From Halopiger aswanensis (GTDB lineage: Archaea > Halobacteriota > Halobacteria > Halobacteriales > Natrialbaceae): a stretch of DNA of 64,000 bases. Each line of letters begins with the position of its first letter. Position 1 is the stretch's first letter. A program made the translations under genes and the position numbers. The notes under the pieces were generated by a model. The model ran no database searches. It was not told where the DNA came from and worked only from the letters and a program-made list of their open reading frames with translations. Where the stretch lies: contig NZ_RAPO01000003.1 in the NCBI RefSeq assembly GCF_003610195.1, forward strand, positions 248,001 to 312,000, in the 5' to 3' direction. This document shows, one piece after another, positions 26,117-34,151 of this stretch.

Positions 26117-28681
26117 CTAGTCCTGCGCCGGAGCCGAAAGCTGCCCCTGACTCTGGTCCTGCTCGCGGGCCTGAACCGCTGTCTGTGACTCGGAGGCCCA
26201 CTCGAGATCGCCCTGGTAGTGGAACGCCTCGTTGTCGCGCTCCGGATCGACGACCGTCAGATCGCCGATCCAGCCGTTGTCGAGCAGTTCGGCGACGTCC
26301 TCGTGGCGGCGGAGGATCTCGGTCACGCGTTCGACGGGCGCGTGGATGACCGCCGTCAGGCGGAGCGGCTGGTGGTACGACTCCTCGTCGGAGAGTTGCA
26401 GCGACTGGAGCGGCAGGCCGGTCATCAGGTCGCCGCCGTTACCCTGGACGACGCCGACGTTGCCGAGCGCGTTCTGCGTGACCTTCGAGCCGCTGCCGTA
26501 GACGCCGTTGTCCACCGTCGCGAAGTAGTACTGGTTGTTGATCCACTGGGTGACCACCAGCGGGCCGGTCACGATCGCCTCGAGCGCCTCGCCCTCGGGG
26601 TCGGTCGTCCAGTCGTAGGAGTGGAGGAACGCGCGGCCGTCCAAGTTCTCGTCGTCGGTCAACGCGCGCGGGCCGATGACGAACGAGGCGTTACCGGCCA
26701 GCCCCCATTCGGGGCGGGTTTCCGCCCAGTCGGCGGCCTTGCGCTCGACTTCGGCGACCGCTTCTTCGGGGTCGACGTCGGTCTCGTCGGTCATCGACTC
26801 GAGGCGCTCGGCCGCCGCGCCGGCCTGGGCGCGCTCCAAGTCGGCGCGTAGCTGCTCGAGGTCCTCGCGGTGGCTCTCGGGAACCGCGCCGTCGAACAGG
26901 GTGATTTCGTCGGTCGTCGTGTTGTGCTCGCCGGCGAGGAAGACCGTGTCCTCGGGGATGTGGAAGCCGCGATCGCGGAGTTCGGCCTGCACGTCCGGAT
27001 CGTTGCAGATCGTCGCGAGGACGCGGGCGTTCGGGCCGCCGGGGTTGCCGGCGCAGGCCCCGCAATCGAGACTCGAGTCGAACGGGTTGTTCGTCGTCTC
27101 GCTCGCGTGGCCGGTGAAGACTACGAGGCGGGCGAACTCCGTCCAGCCCATGAGCGCGAAGGCGTTCTCGGCGTACTCGACTTTCTCCTCGAGGCGCATG
27201 CCCTGCGGGAGGTCGTGGTCGGCGTGGCTGTGATCGCCGTGGTCGTCGTAGTCGATCGCGGGCGAACAGAACTCGTGTCGGCTCGGGACGCGCTCATCGA
27301 CGGCGTTCTCGAGCGAGGCGATCGCCGAGGGGGCGAGCGTCCGCGCGGCCATCGCCGAGCCGTACGCGGCGCCGCCGCCCTCGACGAACGGGAAGGCGGC
27401 GACGACGTTGGCCTTGAGGCGCTTGAAGTGTTTGCGGGTCGCCGTCGCGAGGCCGGTCCAGCGGTCGCGTTTCGCCGTCGTCTCCGGTTCGTCGGGCTGG
27501 TCGACGACGCGGTGTTCGGGGTCGACGATCGGCGGACAGGCGTCGACGGGGGCGGCCGCGTCGTACCCCTGATACCGCATCGGGACGCCGAAGAAACCGG
27601 CGTAGCCGTGGGTCTCGTAGTTGCCCTGTCCCTCGATGTGGCGGCGGATGATCTCCGAGCGCGTGTCGATGCAGAACACCAGTTGGACGTCGGGCCGGGA
27701 CGGTTCGCCCGCGTCGGCGGGGTCGGTCACCGAGCCGTCGATTTGGGCGAGCAGGCGCTCGCGGTAGCTCTTCTCCCAGGCGGTGAGCCAGATTTCGGGG
27801 AGCGGCGGGTCCTCGGCCTCGCTGTCGTCGCCGGCGTTGCTCTCGTCGTTCGCAGGCTCGAGCGGCGCGTCCAGCCGGTCCGCGAGCGTCAGCCGCACCG
27901 CGAGGTACTCGCGCAGCGTGATCGGGTACTCGGCCTGCCAGGGATCGGTCTCGTCCTCGACGCGCTGCTTGATGAAGCCGGTCCAGCCCGGCAGCGCGGC
28001 GAAGTGGTGCTCGGCGATGTCAGTCCATCGGTCGTCGGGATAGTCCTCGAGGACCGCCTCGAGCGCCTCGGTCGCCGTCTCGGGCAGGTCCGAGGGGGCG
28101 TCGCAGCCGGGCACGTCGCCGTCGTATGGCGCGACCGAGCGCCAGGCGGCGTAGAACCCCTCCTCGCGGTTCGGCATCGGCCACTTGGCCTGCCCCTCGT
28201 CGAGGAAGGCGCCGAGCCACTTCGAGAGCACGCGGTCGACGGTCTCGGTCGCGTCGTCGGCCTCGGTATCGCGCTCGGCTTCGGCCGCGGCCAGCTCCTC
28301 GAGGAGCGTCTCCGGATCGCGGTCGATGCCGTGGGCCTCGAGTTCGGCGGCGAGGACATCGGGATCGATCTGGCCGCGCTCCCAGGCCGTGCGGAAGACG
28401 TCGGGGTGCGGATACCCGCGACCGCCGAACAGGCGCTCGGCGTCGTCGACGGCCCGGTGGAACGGCTGGTCCTCGAATCCCGAGAGAGGGTTGGCCGTGA
28501 CGAACGAGTACAGCGGCCAGACGGCGCCGACCCGCTCGGCCGCGCGCTCGATCGTCGCGGCGAGGGGGTCCCGATCGGCGTCAGTACCGGTCGCAGAGTG
28601 GTCCGCCTGGTCGCGTTGTTGGGGCGTCTGTTCGGCTTCCGGGTCGTTGTCGAGTTCGGATTTGGCCGTCGGCTTAGACAT
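26117..28681 (-). CDS. dabA: DabA-type inorganic carbon transporter subunit (DUF2309/UPF0753)
   Basis: Cytoplasmic carbonic-anhydrase-like subunit of the DAB pump, which couples ion flow through DabB to CO2 hydration and bicarbonate accumulation. The 854 residues carry the beta-CA-like site C337-x-D339-x-R341 (LVFCIDTRSE) and H525/C540 (FTGHASETTNNPFDSSLDC), so all predicted zinc-site residues are present. The acidic head of about 40 residues and a Gln/Ala-rich tail are halophilic additions. Its start overlaps the dabB end by 8 bases. Confidence 0.95.
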   Translation of the reverse strand: MSKPTAKSELDNDPEAEQTPQQRDQADHSATGTDADRDPLAATIERAAERVGAVWPLYSFVTANPLSGFEDQPFHRAVDDAERLFGGRGYPHPDVFRTAWERGQIDPDVLAAELEAHGIDRDPETLLEELAAAEAERDTEADDATETVDRVLSKWLGAFLDEGQAKWPMPNREEGFYAAWRSVAPYDGDVPGCDAPSDLPETATEALEAVLEDYPDDRWTDIAEHHFAALPGWTGFIKQRVEDETDPWQAEYPITLREYLAVRLTLADRLDAPLEPANDESNAGDDSEAEDPPLPEIWLTAWEKSYRERLLAQIDGSVTDPADAGEPSRPDVQLVFCIDTRSEIIRRHIEGQGNYETHGYAGFFGVPMRYQGYDAAAPVDACPPIVDPEHRVVDQPDEPETTAKRDRWTGLATATRKHFKRLKANVVAAFPFVEGGGAAYGSAMAARTLAPSAIASLENAVDERVPSRHEFCSPAIDYDDHGDHSHADHDLPQGMRLEEKVEYAENAFALMGWTEFARLVVFTGHASETTNNPFDSSLDCGACAGNPGGPNARVLATICNDPDVQAELRDRGFHIPEDTVFLAGEHNTTTDEITLFDGAVPESHREDLEQLRADLERAQAGAAAERLESMTDETDVDPEEAVAEVERKAADWAETRPEWGLAGNASFVIGPRALTDDENLDGRAFLHSYDWTTDPEGEALEAIVTGPLVVTQWINNQYYFATVDNGVYGSGSKVTQNALGNVGVVQGNGGDLMTGLPLQSLQLSDEESYHQPLRLTAVIHAPVERVTEILRRHEDVAELLDNGWIGDLTVVDPERDNEAFHYQGDLEWASESQTAVQAREQDQSQGQLSAPAQD

Positions 28682-30173
28682 CTTTGTACTCCTCCTTGTT
28701 CGTGAGGACGGTCGCGGAATCCGGCTCCGAGAGGTTCAACAGCGAGACGTAGAGGCGCTCGCTCGAGCGGTGCCACCCGAATTCGGTCGCGACGTAGGCC
28801 CCGACGAACAGTGCGGCGACGAGGCCGTGGGCGATCGTCACGTCGGTGGAGGCGTGAGTCATCGCCGAGGGGACCACCGCCGAGATCGCGTTGTACAGCA
28901 GGGCGTAGCCGCCGATCGCCGTGAGGACGACCAGCGGGACGCTGACGAATCGAACCGCCCGCGGCAGGGTCGTCCGGTTGAGGATGTCCCGCGCCGCGGT
29001 CAGCGTCGTCAGGACCACGACGAGCGTCAGGATCGTCCCGCTGTCGAAGGCCAGCCCCGTCGCCTTCCCGGTGAGGGCGCCGAAGAGCACGCCGCCGCCG
29101 ACCGCCGTGAGCAGGCTGACGACGGCGCTCGAGAAGCCGAACTCCGTGTGGCCGGCGTGTTTGGCCGTCGATTTCGGCGCCGCCTCCTCGACGACGGCCC
29201 CCGACGAGAGGAAGAGGTAGGCCTTGTAGAACCCGTGCAGGATGAGGTGGGCGATCGCGGCCGCGAAGAATCCGAGGCCGCACTGGAGGATCATGAATCC
29301 CATCTGGGCCATCGTCGAACTGCCGAGCTTGCGCTTGACGTTAGTCTGGACGAGCAACATCGCCTGACCCAGCAGGGCGCTGACCGCGCCGAGGACGACG
29401 ACGGCCGACATAATCGCGAGGTGGTCGGCGACGAGCGGCGAGAAGCGGGTCAGCAGAACGCCGCCCGCGTTGACGAAGCCGGCGTGCATCAGCGCCGAGG
29501 CCGGCGTCGGCGCCGTCATCGAGGACAGCAGCCAGCCGTGGAACGGGAACAGCGCCGACTGGATCAGCGCCGCGAGGACGAGCCCGCCGGCGGCGACGAG
29601 GCCGATCGTCGGGGAGACCGCCTCGAGGCCGCCGAGGATGCCGGCGATCGACGTCGTTCCGCTCTCCCACGCGAGTAGGGCCAGACTGCCGGCCAGCACC
29701 GCACTGCTGGCGACGAAGTACCGACGCGCCAGCGCGCCGGCGGCCTGTGCTTGCTCCCAGTCGCGAACGTGGCCGATGAGGGCGGCCATCAGCAGGCCCA
29801 TCGCGAGCCACGCCGCCGCGAACAGCGCGATATGGTCGGCCGCGGTGAGGACCATCACGACGAGCGTGAACGCAAACACGCGAGCGAAGAAGCGCTCGAG
29901 GTCGCGGTCGCCCGCCATGTAACGCCTGGAGTAGCTGTGGACGATGCCGCTGAAGAAGGTGACCACGACCCACAGCACCGCGGTTAGCCCGTCGACGACC
30001 GCGTAGTCGACGCCGGTCCACGGCTCGCCGCGCCGGATCGTCAGCGCGAGGATGCCGACGCTACAGAGGAACAGCATCCATACCAGCCGCGTCGACGCCC
30101 GGGGGACGACCGAATCGTCCGTCGTCGTCAGTTCCGAGAGTTGTGCGGCGTCGATCGAGCGTTCGTCGGTCAT
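28674..30173 (-). CDS. dabB: DabB-type proton-conducting membrane subunit (NuoL/MrpA-like)
   Basis: Membrane partner of DabA, 499 residues with about a dozen helices and the proton-channel core seen in NuoL (SALFPFHGWLLSSMTAPTPA, ALMHAGFVNAGGVLL, LGSSTMAQMGFMILQCGLG, LILHGFYKAYLFLSSG). I start it at ATG 30173, preceded by an excellent Shine-Dalgarno GGAGGTGA (30184-30191). In-frame ATGs at 30257 and 30287 lie at or upstream of the TATA-like palindrome (30261-30273) and cannot be on the message. Forms an operon with dabA. Confidence 0.93.
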   Translation of the reverse strand: MTDERSIDAAQLSELTTTDDSVVPRASTRLVWMLFLCSVGILALTIRRGEPWTGVDYAVVDGLTAVLWVVVTFFSGIVHSYSRRYMAGDRDLERFFARVFAFTLVVMVLTAADHIALFAAAWLAMGLLMAALIGHVRDWEQAQAAGALARRYFVASSAVLAGSLALLAWESGTTSIAGILGGLEAVSPTIGLVAAGGLVLAALIQSALFPFHGWLLSSMTAPTPASALMHAGFVNAGGVLLTRFSPLVADHLAIMSAVVVLGAVSALLGQAMLLVQTNVKRKLGSSTMAQMGFMILQCGLGFFAAAIAHLILHGFYKAYLFLSSGAVVEEAAPKSTAKHAGHTEFGFSSAVVSLLTAVGGGVLFGALTGKATGLAFDSGTILTLVVVLTTLTAARDILNRTTLPRAVRFVSVPLVVLTAIGGYALLYNAISAVVPSAMTHASTDVTIAHGLVAALFVGAYVATEFGWHRSSERLYVSLLNLSEPDSATVLTNKEEYKDV

Positions 30174-30183
30174 GCGTCGAGTG

Positions 30184-30191
30184 TCACCTCC
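30184..30191 (-). promoter_or_regulatory. Strong Shine-Dalgarno of dabB
   Basis: GGAGGTGA on the minus strand matches the anti-SD end of haloarchaeal 16S rRNA over eight bases and ends ten bases before the ATG at 30173. It marks this as a leadered message, unlike most genes here, and fixes the start. Confidence 0.75.
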
Positions 30192-30260
30192 GACCGGCGC
30201 GGACGGTCCCGCTTCGGGGCCGGTCCGCCCAGTCGTCGTTACCACCGCTTTGAACATCCT

Positions 30261-30273
30261 GGTTATTATAACC
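30261..30273. promoter_or_regulatory. Palindromic TATA region of the dab operon
   Basis: GGTTAT-T-ATAACC is a perfect palindrome that contains the only TATA-like sequence upstream of dabB. Transcription would start near 30240, giving a leader of about 65 bases. The symmetry could also serve a regulator such as the adjacent Lrp-type protein. Confidence 0.45.
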
Positions 30274-30484
30274 TGCTGTTCGAACAAATCGTTCGCCGAA
30301 ACCCGTGTGAAAGAACATCATGGTCTCTCGCAAGAAGTGCCGTAACCCAATCTGCCGATCCGACGGCGATCGGGAGGGTCCACCGCGTTGGAATGACGGA
30401 GACGCCGCTAACGCTGCGTTATCGGCGAAATAGGGACAGTGAGAAGAGGTATAAAAAGCGAACCGAAACCGGGTGACGGCGCGA

Positions 30485-30949
30485 TCACTCCGCGGAGAAC
30501 TCGTCGAACGAGGTCGACTCGTGACTACGTACGAGCACCTCGTCGGTGATCGTCAGCCCCATGTCCGAGAGTTCCTGGGCGATCGGCGTGATACCCCGAT
30601 CGTTCTTGACGACGGCCGTCACGAGGAGGTTCTCCTCGCCCGTCACCAACTCCTGCACCGAGACGACGCCGGGAATGTCCAGAATCTCCTCTATGTAGTC
30701 GCCCCGTTCGGGAATCGGCGCCGTACAGAAGAGCAGCATCCGGATCGGATAACCGGACTTCGTGTAATCGATGTTGGCGCTGTATCCCTTGATGACTCCC
30801 TCAGATTCGAGCCGCTGGATGCGCTTGCGGACCGTACTCGAGGACGCGTCGGTCCGTTCGGCGATCTCGCCGGAGGAAAGGTTCCGGGCCTCCTCCTGGA
30901 GCGCGTAGAGGATCTCCCGGTCGACCGCGTCGAGCTCGTACTCGGTCAT
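30485..30949 (-). CDS. Lrp/AsnC-family transcription regulator
   Basis: A 154-residue feast/famine-type regulator. The N-terminal HTH (LDAVDREILYALQEEARN, ASSSTVRKRIQRLESEGVI) is followed by a RAM-like ligand domain (YPIRMLLFCTAPIPERGDYI and VQELVTGEENLLVTAVV). The ATG at 30949 has a TATAT box (about 30971-30976) 25 bases upstream, fitting leaderless transcription. It lies upstream of dabB-dabA on the same strand, so it may control them; this is positional inference only. Confidence 0.9.
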   Translation of the reverse strand: MTEYELDAVDREILYALQEEARNLSSGEIAERTDASSSTVRKRIQRLESEGVIKGYSANIDYTKSGYPIRMLLFCTAPIPERGDYIEEILDIPGVVSVQELVTGEENLLVTAVVKNDRGITPIAQELSDMGLTITDEVLVRSHESTSFDEFSAE

Positions 30950-31181
30950 ACCGCGTCGTTTCGACCGGCGAATATAAGGGACTTCGCCTGCCTCCCGCGG
31001 GCTGGGTCCCGCGGACGGGTGCTCGCCGGTCTCGCCGAACCGGAGAAGCGCCGCGACTCGAGGGCGAACGGACGACCGCAACGAAAGGCGGAGACGGCAG
31101 CACGACGGGCGTGACACCCGGTGCGTCGGTGGTTCATGAGTCGCAGCGTTTATACGTATCCGTCCGTTCTCTTTAGAAGCA

Positions 31182-31376
31182 ATGGCGAAAGGAACCGTTG
31201 ATTTCTTCAACGACACTGGCGGCTACGGATTCATCGAGACTGAGGATGCGGATGAGGACGTCTTCTTCCACATGGAAGACATCGGCGGCCCGGATCTCGA
31301 AGAAGGGCAGGAACTCGAGTTCGACATCGAGCAGGCCCCCAAGGGCCCGCGCGCGACGAACGTCGAGCGCCTGTAA
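31182..31376 (+). CDS. cspA: Cold-shock domain protein
   Basis: A 64-residue single OB-fold nucleic-acid-binding protein, the usual size for CspA. RNP1 (GGYGFIE) and RNP2 (DVFFHM) are intact, and the ending GPRATNVERL is typical. The haloarchaeal version is very acidic. TTTATA at 31149-31154 lies 28-33 bases before the ATG. Likely an RNA chaperone. It is divergent from the Lrp gene. Confidence 0.96.
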   Translation: MAKGTVDFFNDTGGYGFIETEDADEDVFFHMEDIGGPDLEEGQELEFDIEQAPKGPRATNVERL

Positions 31377-31440
31377 GGCGGATTCGTAACGGTATCGGCT
31401 CTTGACTGCAGTATTTTACACCGGCTAGCTGCGGCTGTCG

Positions 31441-31456
31441 CGTCCCGGTCGGGACG
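31441..31456 (+). terminator. Hairpin between csp and cupin genes
   Basis: CGTCCCG-GT-CGGGACG is a perfect 7-base-pair hairpin 65 bases after the cold-shock gene. It lacks a T-tract, so a role as terminator is only possible; it could instead stabilise the mRNA end. Confidence 0.3.
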
Positions 31457-31498
31457 ACAAGTAGTAGACTTTAGTAGCGTCGCGTCCGAGGGCTGGGT

Positions 31499-31942
31499 AT
31501 GGCCGACTCCTCGTCGGAGCCCGAGTCCGAGCCGGACGCCGACGACGCCGCTCCTAACTCGGTGTCCCCAGACGCCGCTCCGGAGCCGCTGGTTCGGCAC
31601 AGCGACGACATTTCGTACGAGTCCGTCGACGCAGCCGACGGCCTCGAGAAGGGCGTCCTGATCAGCGACGAGCACGGCGCGCCCCACTTCGCGATCCGCC
31701 GATTCGTCCTCGAGCCCGGCGCCGAAGTGCCGAAACACACCAACGACGTCGAACACGAGCAGTACGTCCTCGAGGGCGAGTACGTCGTCGGCATCGGGGA
31801 CGAGGAGTACGAAGTCGCAGCCGGCGACTCCCTGCTGATCCCCGCCGGCGCGGTCCACTGGTACCGCAACGAGGGCGACGAGCCCGGCGCATTCCTCTGT
31901 GCCGTCCCGAACGGCGACGACGAGATCGAACTGCTCGAGTAG
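31499..31942 (+). CDS. Cupin-domain protein
   Basis: A 147-residue protein with an acidic head (first 35 residues) and one small cupin barrel. Cupin motif 1 appears as KHTNDVEHEQYVLEGEY, with metal-binding His and Glu positions, and motif 2 as AGDSLLIPAGAVHWYRN. Such proteins bind a metal and often a small acid or sugar; function is not predictable. CTTTAG at 31467-31472 is a plausible TATA element. Stand-alone gene. Confidence 0.88.
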   Translation: MADSSSEPESEPDADDAAPNSVSPDAAPEPLVRHSDDISYESVDAADGLEKGVLISDEHGAPHFAIRRFVLEPGAEVPKHTNDVEHEQYVLEGEYVVGIGDEEYEVAAGDSLLIPAGAVHWYRNEGDEPGAFLCAVPNGDDEIELLE

Positions 31943-32029
31943 CTCCCGGCGCCGCTCGAAGGACTGGTCACGTCCAGTGAACTGATCGTCTTCCCGCCTG
32001 CTGGGTGGAATCGCAACTACTAAACACTC

Positions 32030-32045
32030 TTTAGGCACACCTAAA
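32030..32045. promoter_or_regulatory. Iron-box-like palindrome at ABC importer operon
   Basis: TTTAGG-CACA-CCTAAA ends 5 bases before the permease ATG and covers the expected start of transcription. DtxR-family iron repressors bind sites with TTAGG/CCTAA arms. A second, equally long copy precedes the binding-protein gene. The location implies iron-dependent repression. Confidence 0.65.
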
Positions 32046-32050
32046 TACAG

Positions 32051-33160
32051 ATGGCAGGATCGCACTCGGCAGGGGCTCACTCGCCGGCCCGCGAGCAGGA
32101 GGGATGGTTCACCGGGACGCTCGTCCTGTTCTGTCTCGCGAGCGCGGTTATCACCGTCGTCGCGGGACTGATACAGGTGAGCTTCGGGTCCTACTCGATG
32201 ACGATTGGGGAGGCGTGGCGAGCAGTCGTCGATCCGGCGGTCGTGTTCAACCGGCAGGCGTGGAACGCGTTCCTGTTCGGCGGCGAACTGCCCGAAATGA
32301 CCCGGAACAACATCGTCGTCTGGAACATCCGGCTGCCGCGGGTGTTCGTCGCGATTATCGCCGGGACGACCCTCGCAGTATCGGGTGCGATCTTCCAGGC
32401 AGTGACGCGCAACGAACTGGCCAGTCCCTTCGTGCTGGGCGTGAGCTCCGGCGCCGGTTTCGCCGTGCTCGCGACGCTGGTCGTCTTCAGCGGCCTCGCG
32501 CCGTTTCTGCCGCTTATCGCCGCGCTCGGTGGGACGATCGCGTTTCTGGTCGTCTACCTGATCGCCTGGAAGGACGGGACGAGCCCCGTCCGACTCGTGC
32601 TGGCCGGCGTCATCGTCAACATGGTCTTCCAGTCGCTCCAGCAGGGGCTGTTCTTCTTCGCCGACGACATCGGCGTCGTCCAGACGGCGATCGCGTGGCT
32701 GACCGGCTCGCTGACCGGTACCGGCTGGGACGAGGTCCGCATCGCCACGATCCCGGCGATTATCGCGATCGTACTCGCGATGGCCGGCGCCCGCCAACTC
32801 AACGTCTTGCTGCTCGGCGAGCAGACCGCCCGCTCGCTCGGAATGCGCGTCGAGATGGTTCGGTTCCTCCTCTCGGGCGTGGCCATCCTGGCCGCCAGCG
32901 TCGCGATCTCCGTCGCCGGGATCGTCAGCTTCTTCGGGCTCGTCGTTCCCCACATCGTCCGCAATACCGTCGGGGGCGACTACCGGCAGCTGATGGTCGG
33001 CTGTCTTTTCGCCGGGCCGGCGCTGATGGTCGCCGCCGACGTCGGAGCGCGCCTCGCGCTCGGCGGGGTCCAGATGCCGGTCGGCGTCGTCACCGGGCTG
33101 CTCGGCGGGCCGTACTTCCTCTATCTGATGCGCAAACAGCGATCGATGGGTGAACTCTAA
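32051..33160 (+). CDS. FecCD/BtuC-family ABC permease (iron/siderophore type)
   Basis: A 369-residue polytopic permease with about nine to ten helices. Family features include IRLPRVFVAIIAGTTLAVSGA near residue 95, LGVSSGAGFAVLA, and the ATPase-contact end GIVSFFGLVVPHIVR. Members import ferric siderophores, haem or cobalamin. The stop and the ATPase start share one base. An iron-box-like palindrome at the promoter argues for an iron chelate as substrate. Confidence 0.93.
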   Translation: MAGSHSAGAHSPAREQEGWFTGTLVLFCLASAVITVVAGLIQVSFGSYSMTIGEAWRAVVDPAVVFNRQAWNAFLFGGELPEMTRNNIVVWNIRLPRVFVAIIAGTTLAVSGAIFQAVTRNELASPFVLGVSSGAGFAVLATLVVFSGLAPFLPLIAALGGTIAFLVVYLIAWKDGTSPVRLVLAGVIVNMVFQSLQQGLFFFADDIGVVQTAIAWLTGSLTGTGWDEVRIATIPAIIAIVLAMAGARQLNVLLLGEQTARSLGMRVEMVRFLLSGVAILAASVAISVAGIVSFFGLVVPHIVRNTVGGDYRQLMVGCLFAGPALMVAADVGARLALGGVQMPVGVVTGLLGGPYFLYLMRKQRSMGEL

Positions 33161-34104
33161 TGACGCAACACACCGCGAACGACACGGACGTCGACGGTGA
33201 AGTCGAGGTGACGAGGGAACGCAGGGGTACGGACACGAGTACGGAGACGGACGTCGAGACCGACCAAAACGCGGCCGACGCTGCGGAGAGCCGTAACGGC
33301 GTCAGCGTCCGGAGCGCACTCGTCGGCGACGACCTCGAGTTGAGTTACCCCGGCAGCGACGAGACCATCGTCGACTGTACGCGCCTGGACGTGCCGGAAG
33401 GGGAGATCACCGCCCTCGTCGGCCCCAACGGCAGCGGGAAGAGTACGATGCTGAAGGCCCTGTCGAAGCACCTCGAGCCCGATACCGGCGTCGTTCGGCT
33501 GCGCGGCGAGGACCTCCGGTCGTTCGATCGCCCGGAACTCGCGCGCGAACTCGGCCTCCTCTCCCAGGAGAACGACTCGGTCAGCGGGATCACCGTCGAG
33601 GACCTGGTCTATCACGGTCGCTATCCACACCGCGGTTTCTTCGACGGGATCTCGCCGGAGGACCGCGAGGCGGTCGAACGCGCCCTCGAGTTGGCAGGCG
33701 TCGAGCACCTCCGGGAGGCCGAACTCGGTCAGCTCAGCGGCGGCCAGAAGCAACTCGCCTGGATCGCGATGGTGCTTGCCCAGGACACCGACATCCTCCT
33801 GCTGGACGAGCCGACGACCTTCCTCGATCTCCACCACCAGTTCCGCGTCCTCGAGACGATCCGCCAACTGAACGAGGAGAAGGGGGTCACCGTCGCAGTC
33901 GTCCTCCACGATATCTCACAGGCCGCGCGGTTCGCGGATTATCTCATCGCGATGCGGGACGGCGAACTGTACGACTGGGGGCCGCCCGAGGAGATCGTCA
34001 CCGAGCAGTTGCTCGCGGACGTGTTCGAGGTCGAGGCGACCGTCGCCTACGATCCCGAACTGCAGGTGCTCCCCAAGCGAGCGCTGCAAACTGACACCGA
34101 GTAG
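33160..34104 (+). CDS. Iron/siderophore-type ABC ATPase (FecE-like)
   Basis: A 314-residue nucleotide-binding subunit. An acidic Thr/Asp head of about 45 residues precedes the core: Walker A VGPNGSGKST, Q-loop in LSQENDSVSGI, signature LSGGQKQLAW, Walker B ILLLDEPTTFLD and the switch in VLHDISQAARF. Translationally coupled to the permease by a TAATG overlap. Together with the binding protein at 34152 it makes a complete importer. Confidence 0.94.
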   Translation: MTQHTANDTDVDGEVEVTRERRGTDTSTETDVETDQNAADAAESRNGVSVRSALVGDDLELSYPGSDETIVDCTRLDVPEGEITALVGPNGSGKSTMLKALSKHLEPDTGVVRLRGEDLRSFDRPELARELGLLSQENDSVSGITVEDLVYHGRYPHRGFFDGISPEDREAVERALELAGVEHLREAELGQLSGGQKQLAWIAMVLAQDTDILLLDEPTTFLDLHHQFRVLETIRQLNEEKGVTVAVVLHDISQAARFADYLIAMRDGELYDWGPPEEIVTEQLLADVFEVEATVAYDPELQVLPKRALQTDTE

Positions 34105-34130
34105 GGGAAATACCGGAACCCTTTTCTACT

Positions 34131-34146
34131 TTTAGGCGAGCCTAAA
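34131..34146. promoter_or_regulatory. Iron-box-like palindrome before the binding-protein gene
   Basis: TTTAGGC-GA-GCCTAAA has perfect 7-base arms and ends five bases before the ATG at 34152. It is the sister of the site at 32030 and implies that the binding protein has its own iron-controlled promoter within the transporter locus. Confidence 0.68.
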
Positions 34147-34151
34147 GGACA

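Larger units (their letters stand above)
30174..30484. other. dab operon leader and upstream intergenic region
   Basis: This 311-base stretch holds the dabB leader, the TATA palindrome and an AT-richer part (30278-30285 is GTTCGAAC). The far end adjoins the 3' end of the Lrp-family gene. I see no convincing gene in it. Confidence 0.6.

Noticed and set aside
30257-30287. Alternative upstream starts of dabB
   Set aside because: They lie within or upstream of the only TATA-like sequence, and a strong SD precedes the ATG at 30173.
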